Under the pieces are notes generated by a model. The model worked only from the letters and a program-made list of their open reading frames with translations, ran no database searches and had not been told where the DNA came from. From assembly GCA_028622995.1 (NCBI GenBank), contig JAJQJQ010000013.1, positions 1,984,001 to 2,048,000 on the forward strand: 64,000 nucleotides of DNA. Direction: 5' to 3'. The position numbers were made by a program, and so were the translations under genes. Positions 58,650 through 64,000 of this stretch are shown here, one piece after another (within the stretch, counting starts at the first letter, position 1; each line of letters starts with the position of its first letter). This DNA is from Panagrolaimus kolymaensis. Its lineage: Eukaryota; Nematoda; Chromadorea; Rhabditida; Panagrolaimidae.

Positions 58650-59985
58650 TTAAAAGTTTATTTTGTAAAAATAAAAGTTTGTGAAATCGGTTTTTTCTGA
58701 AAAAACCATAATTTTTTCCGTTTTTTTGCATGTGTACGTTTTTAGATAATTTCTTGGAGTTTCCTCTTCATAGAAAATTGGATAAAAGGCGTCACTAATA
58801 AACGAAGTTTTTTTTAATGAACAGTTCCATAATTCTGAAGTTAAAGTTGAAAAGAAACAAGAAATTGTAGTTTTACAAATAAAATAATGTCTTTCAAATA
58901 AACATTTTTGTGGAATATTCAAACAAACTTTATTCCATGGAATAGTATCCAAATCCTTTTCATTACCATTCCAAAAACAATTCCATGGCAAAAATTCCTT
59001 ACATTCTGGTAAATTTTTTTTACAAATATTGTTATTTTTGTGATTTGTTCCTAAAAAAGAATATAACGGAGATTCAAGAACATATAAAATAAAGTTAAAA
59101 AAATAAATCAAAAGAAAGAAAGGGTTTTAAAAAATGTTGTTTATACCTTTAAAGATCGTCGATGGAAGCAGCAAAGTCTTATCATTCCCATTTCTATCAA
59201 AATAAAACGAGTCAAGTATAGTTCCCGTTTTACTCTTGACTGATTCTGCATTATCTTTAAACCATTGAGAATCAAAGGATAAAATTAACTAAAAGTTTAT
59301 TTAGATTGCAGAAAGTGTCAGAATTTATAAATGGCTAATATAAAAGTGTCCCAAAGTAAAATGTGACAAAAAACTAATTCTTTACCTCTAGGGATTTATT
59401 GCTTTTAATAATATCTTGTTGTATTAAATTAATAATATATTCCATACTTTTAAATATTTTAAAAGAATTTGAATTATTGCCAGAAATTTTTATAAAAATT
59501 CCATCAAACCCATTTTCTTTCACATGACATAAAATTTCATGAAAAAAAATAGAATCTATAACATTAAAATAGATTTTGTTTGAATCAATTCCAAAGTATT
59601 TTTTCTTCAATCTATTTGTTTTTGATGTTATAAATTTTTTTAAATATTCATAATAATTGTTAAAATTAAAATTAGGATCCATAGGGTGCAAATTCCAAGC
59701 ATTAATAAACCCATAAATTAAATGTGTGCAGTTTTCATATAAAGAAATATTGGATTTTTCTAATTCCGTATAATTTCGATTTCGCCCGGGATTTATTCGA
59801 ACAAAACGGTACTAAAAGTGTTTTCTTTATTAATGAAAGCGTTTTATAATGTTATTAAAACTTACTGTGTCCGAATCTAAAGCACAAAAAAGGGTCACTT
59901 TATCATTATCTTTTCTTTCACCATTTCCATAAACGGAGGAGCAATAATAAAACAATAAAAGTATAAAAAGTTGAAGGTAATACAT
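58650..59985 (-). CDS. secreted GH18 (chitinase-like) protein, probably non-catalytic
   Basis: Minus-strand exons 59985-59866, 59811-59386, 59288-59147 and 59050-58650 give 362 residues. A signal peptide (MYYLQLFILLLFYYCSSVYG) is followed by a GH18-like start: VRINPGRNRNYTELE and ENCTHLIYGFINAW. The catalytic strand normally reading GFDGxDxDWE is GFDGIFIKISG, so the acid residues are gone. The C-terminal 130 residues are Cys-rich (ICKKNLPEC, WNCFWNGN, KCLFERHYFIC). A chitinase-like lectin or inactive enzyme is plausible. The assignment rests on two motifs, so it is moderate. Confidence 0.66.
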
Positions 59986-60644
59986 TTAATAAAAAGCATT
60001 TGGTGGGGTGATAAAAATTATGAAGAAAAAAAAATCAAACTGGCCAAGCCCACAAAATTTGTAGTTTGGTCACAATGGCGTGCTTTATTGCTGCTATTTT
60101 TACTCTTATCAAGCGCGACAAAAAATCTTTATTCATTTTGGTAAACAAGAACTTAATTGGGCTTTAAGGAATTTATCGACATTTTTTTACTGTGCGTTCA
60201 TTACCTTCTTCTTTTGGTATACCTCAGAAAAGTGTCATTTATTTATGACAGAAAGAGACAAGAATGCAACACACTTCCTCTGTTTTTCGAAATGTCAAAG
60301 CAAAAAAAGTAAGCAAAGTGTGCAAAAAAATGTTTTATGCATTTTTTTTTTGAATAAGGTATATCGATTTTTTATGTTCCACCTCACCTTAAAAAAAGAA
60401 TAGACGAAAAAAGGAAAAGCAAACTTTAAGCATATGAAGATAAAAAAAATCAATCAAAGAGTCAAAAAGGTGATAGCTAAAATATGGTTGCATTTTCACT
60501 ATCGTAAAAAAACTTTTATTTCTAGCACCAAAATTTTGTTATGAAATAAGAAACGATGTTAGAAAGAAGCTAATTGTTGATTAAAATATTTTGTATAAAA
60601 AATTGTATTAAAATGTTTAAATTTTTTAAAATTAAAAGTTTTAA
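59986..60644. other. intergenic between divergent genes
   Basis: About 660 bases. The frame at 60080-60403 is hydrophobic/basic without start context or splice partners and is not considered a gene. Promoters of both flanking genes are expected here. Confidence 0.45.
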
Positions 60645-63600
60645 ATGAAGGTAAAAAAATATTTTAAAATGTTAATTCCAAAAAGACCAATAATTTTTAT
60701 TGGAGCTTTATTAGTTCTTTGTAGCTTATATTATTTTAATGAATGGCGAAATTATAATCGAGTTGTTGAAGCTTATGTAAGTTTTTTGTTTTACAAATGT
60801 AAAAATTATGATATTTGTTAAATCGGAATATTCCAATGTGAAACCTTCTTCAAAACAGGGGTGTATAAAAAAAATAAAATTAAAATCTCAGAAACTTAAT
60901 AACAAAAATTTTTCTAAAAATTGACTTTTTGCTTAAAGTATTAGTGACAAAATTAAATCAACATTTTGGTGTAAGAATTTTATCAACAAAAAAATTAGAG
61001 CAATGCTTTATTTATATTTAGATTTTAGGCGGAAGTCGATGCTTTAACAGCATCTAGTAGTGAATGTAAATTTTATGTAAATCCATATGATCCAAAAATT
61101 TTAAGTTACATCGAGCCTCCACATGAATCCATAACATGTCATTCACTTCAAGTATGTTTTTTTTGTTTTACACCTCAAAACTAACTATTCTTAAAATTAA
61201 TTAGGAAAAGGAAACATCATTGATAAATGGAACTTTAAATTTATTAAATCCAACAAAAAATTTAAATAATTGTGAATATCGATATTTTGGACATAATTCT
61301 GGCATGGATGATTTTTCTGTAAAATATGAAGAATGGCATCCATTAACTTCAAATTCATTAAAGTTAGAAAATGATTTCGTTGATGTTTCATGCAAAAGTG
61401 GAATGGGTGGATTAGTTGAAAGTTATCGATATCAATGGGCTACAATTGTACCAAAAAATGTTTCCATTGAAAATGGAAAGTAAGTATTATGATTGATTTT
61501 TAATTTTATAAAAAGCTCTGAAGTTCAGAAGAAAAAAAAGGAAACCATAAAATTTGCATATTTTTATAGGTCATTCGAAGACGAAACAGAAGAAAATTTG
61601 AGTGTAATTATGCTTGGATTTGATTCATTATCACGATCAAATTTTATTCGACAAATGCCAAAGAGTAGAAAGATAATGGAAAAATTGGGATTTATTGAAA
61701 TGGAAAAACATACTAAAGTTGCAGATAATACATTTCCTAATTGGGTTGCTCAACTTACAGGGGAACATGCAATAGATTATGTATGTTTTTTAAATAACTT
61801 TTTAACTTCAAAATTTAAAGTTTTTGATTTAAACAAATGAAAAACTAGGAACATCAACTGAAGCGATTTTTGACCAAAAACATCATTATGGTTCACACAG
61901 AGAAATTTTAATTTTATATTAATAATCAAAGCTCTATGCTTTTTTTATGCTATTCAAAAAAGAAGGACTTTTAAAGCAAAAACTGCTATTAAAAAATTCT
62001 CAATAAGCTGTTATGGTGAGAAAATGCTCCCATGGTGTTTCTCTACAAAAATTTTTCACTCATAAAAGTAAATTTTTTATTTCAGGAATTTAAACCAACA
62101 ATTGAAACCCATGAAGGCATGAACTTTGATAATTGGACGAATTTACTTTGGCGAAGTTATGGCCAAAATGGATATGTCACCTTTTTTTCTGAGGATGAAC
62201 CTAAAATAGGTGCATTTAATTTCAATCGAAAAACTAATGGCTTTATAACTCGTCCACCCACGGATCATTATTTAAGGCCATGGTTTTTATCTTTAACGGA
62301 GCATTATCTCAAATCTCGAAGTGCTTCATTTTGTTATGACGACATTCCAACGCATAAATTACAATTTAAATATGCAGAATCATTTTTGCAAAATTATCGT
62401 GGTAAGAAAAAATTTCTATGGCAATGGTTGGTTGAAGTTACGCATGATTATGTAAATAATGCAGGAATATTGGATGAAGATTTTGCTAAACAATTATTAA
62501 ATATTGAACCATTTTTAAATAAATCGATTGTTATGGTATTTTCGGATCATGGAAACCGTTATGGAGGTTTGAGGCAAACTGTCACAGGGAGGCTGGAAGC
62601 TCGATTGCCTTTACTTTCAATTCGATTGCCAGAATGGTTTAAGAAAAAACATCCAATTTTGGTGGATAATTTAAAGGCGAATAGTAAAATGATGACCAGC
62701 CATTTTGATCTCCATGCCACTTTGAGACATATACTAAAAGTAAGTTTTTCGGTGTCTCAAACGGAATATTTTTTTCTTCAATTTTTCTTGGGTGTTACGA
62801 AAAGTAATTAAAAATTTTTTTTATAGTTTTGAAATAAATTTTATTAGTTTGGAAGGTTTTGAAAATATAATTAAAAAGAAGAAAAATAAGAGTTTCGAAA
62901 GGAAAAACAAAAATGTTAAAGTTTTAACTCTATTTTAATAAATTAAAAAATCTCGAAAATAAAATTTATAAAAAGTCTCTTACTACGTTTTTTAGGGAGA
63001 TTTTTCAATTTCTGGTGTCCCAAAGCTACCTCGAGGCATATCTTTATTTAATCAAATTCCATCAAATCGAAGTTGTTTTGAAGCTGAAATACCATCCCAA
63101 TTTTGTCCATGCTTTAAAGAATATGAACTTCCCACTGCCAATGGAACGAAATATGCAGGAATGATTTTGGATAAAATTCATAAATATTTTGATGAGAAAC
63201 AAGTCACAGTAAGTTTATTTTATAAAACAAAAACAAAAAATAATTTAAAAGAAAAAATAATTATTAAAAAATTAAAATTCTTTTTATAGCTTTTTTTTAC
63301 AAGTCTTTATTTATTATCATTTGTTTAGAATAAATGCTCTCACATGGTTATGGATTCCATTAAATCTGTGACCCTTTCCATTCCACCCTCACAACTTTCA
63401 GTGGATAAAAAATTGCCTTCACTTAAAACGGGTTTATTTCATTATCGAATTCAATTTGCTGTAAAACCTCCATCCAATGCAATTTTTGAAGGAGTTGTAA
63501 TTAAAAATAAATTTACGGGTGAATTAACTGTTCTAAATGATATTGAAAGAAATAATAGGTAAACATAATTTTTTTTTCTCTTTCGTTCGTTGAAGGAATA

Positions 63601-63681
63601 TTTTTGTATTTTTTTAGGTATGGTAATACTTCTCACTGCGTTGATGATTCGTTACTGAAAAAACTTTGCCACTGTATTTAA
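60645..63681 (+). CDS. DUF229 family protein (type II membrane, alkaline-phosphatase-superfamily fold)
   Basis: Exons 60645-60776, 61029-61151, 61205-61479, 61570-61780, 62086-62739, 62996-63208, 63329-63558 and 63618-63681 join in phase to 633 residues. A membrane anchor (RPIIFIGALLVLCSLYYF) is near the N-terminus. Conserved DUF229 landmarks are VIMLGFDSLSRSNFIRQMP, ADNTFPNWVAQLTGE, VMVFSDHGNRYGGLRQTVTG (a metal-site-like DHG), LPLLSIRLPEWF and SHFDLHATLRHIL. The C-terminus is Cys-rich (SHCVDD, LCHCI). Start is the first ATG before the anchor; ATG at 60669 is an alternative. A Golgi or surface hydrolase-like role is inferred; DUF229 members are numerous in nematodes and insects. Confidence 0.9.
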
Positions 63682-64000
63682 TTTATTAATCATTTTATTT
63701 TTGACATAAATAAAAATATTTTAAAAGATAAAGACATGATGAAAAAGAGCATAAATGTTAGGAGAGTCCGCCCGTCCTTCCATCTGCAAACTAAAAAAAG
63801 ACTTGGTTTGGTAAAGAAATAGATAAATCAGAAAAAATGCAACTAAAATATTCAACAAAAAAATTTTTTTTAAGCAAACAATAAAACCAACAAAGCTATT
63901 GTTAAAACGAGAACAAAAAAAGAGAGAATTAATTTTTCCTTATTTTTTTAAGCGCTATTAATTTTTTCGCTTTTTCTTAAATAGAAAAAAGGCTTTATGT
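63682..64000. other. downstream flank
   Basis: Contains AATAAA-type sequence just after the stop (63708 on) and otherwise nothing recognisable to the window end. Confidence 0.4.

Noticed and set aside
60080..60403. 107-residue ORF before the DUF229 gene
   Set aside because: Low-quality mix of Phe/Lys/Cys without signal peptide logic or homology; probably intergenic.
1..64000. CRISPR arrays, bacterial operons, rRNA genes
   Set aside because: None seen. Introns and gene families show that this is eukaryotic nuclear DNA.

Overview
The window looks like nuclear DNA of a nematode. Support comes from the strong AT bias, short GT-AG introns with TTTTCAG/TTTTTAG acceptors, several nematode-type serpentine chemoreceptors, a DUF229 gene, small secreted nematode-type peptides, and a Ty3/gypsy element with a single long ORF. 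I cannot name the species. Gene models were built by hand: I joined open frames at GT-AG sites and checked that the phases add up, so exon coordinates are direct readings while functions come from family knowledge.

Layout. 0.6-9 kb: a tiny secreted Gly/Tyr-rich peptide, a head-to-head pair of near-duplicate chemoreceptors (970-2202 minus, 3093-4334 plus), a broken minus-strand gene (4623-5156), and a six-exon receptor (5919-9042 minus) whose big intron carries an inverted-repeat element with a tRNA-like core. 10.4-16.3 kb: two related secreted Cys-rich genes flank a 1167-residue leucine-rich-repeat protein with Cys clusters and two AT-hooks. 17-25 kb: an orphan receptor exon, a minus-strand receptor gene with signal peptide, Cys-rich ectodomain and 7TM part (one-base frameshift; two abutting TTAA-flanked inverted-repeat elements in intron 1), a hAT-like MITE, and an Srh-like receptor.

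25.4-29 kb is a T-rich stretch without genes. From 29 to 47 kb three paralogous plus-strand genes share an N-terminal ~115-residue domain encoded by identically phased exons, repeated C-x2-C-x26-30-H-x-C zinc modules, basic nuclear-type signals and a C-terminal motif FNPxxLFAPESD. The broken gene at 4.6-5.2 kb appears to be a relative of their N-terminal domain. This family is my best candidate for an undescribed system. Between its members lie a hAT-like MITE, a decayed element and a 1.6-kb TTAA-flanked palindrome.

47-64 kb: a mariner-like long-TIR element, a coiled-coil gene or gene end, degenerate tandem repeats, a very young complete Ty3/gypsy element (50038-55642, identical LTRs apart from a nested insertion, TSD ATCTT), a tandem trypsin-like protein beginning 22 bp after the 3' LTR, a GH18-like protein that seems catalytically dead (minus), and a DUF229 protein. 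Apart from the three-gene family and the receptor pair the genes show no obvious common pathway.
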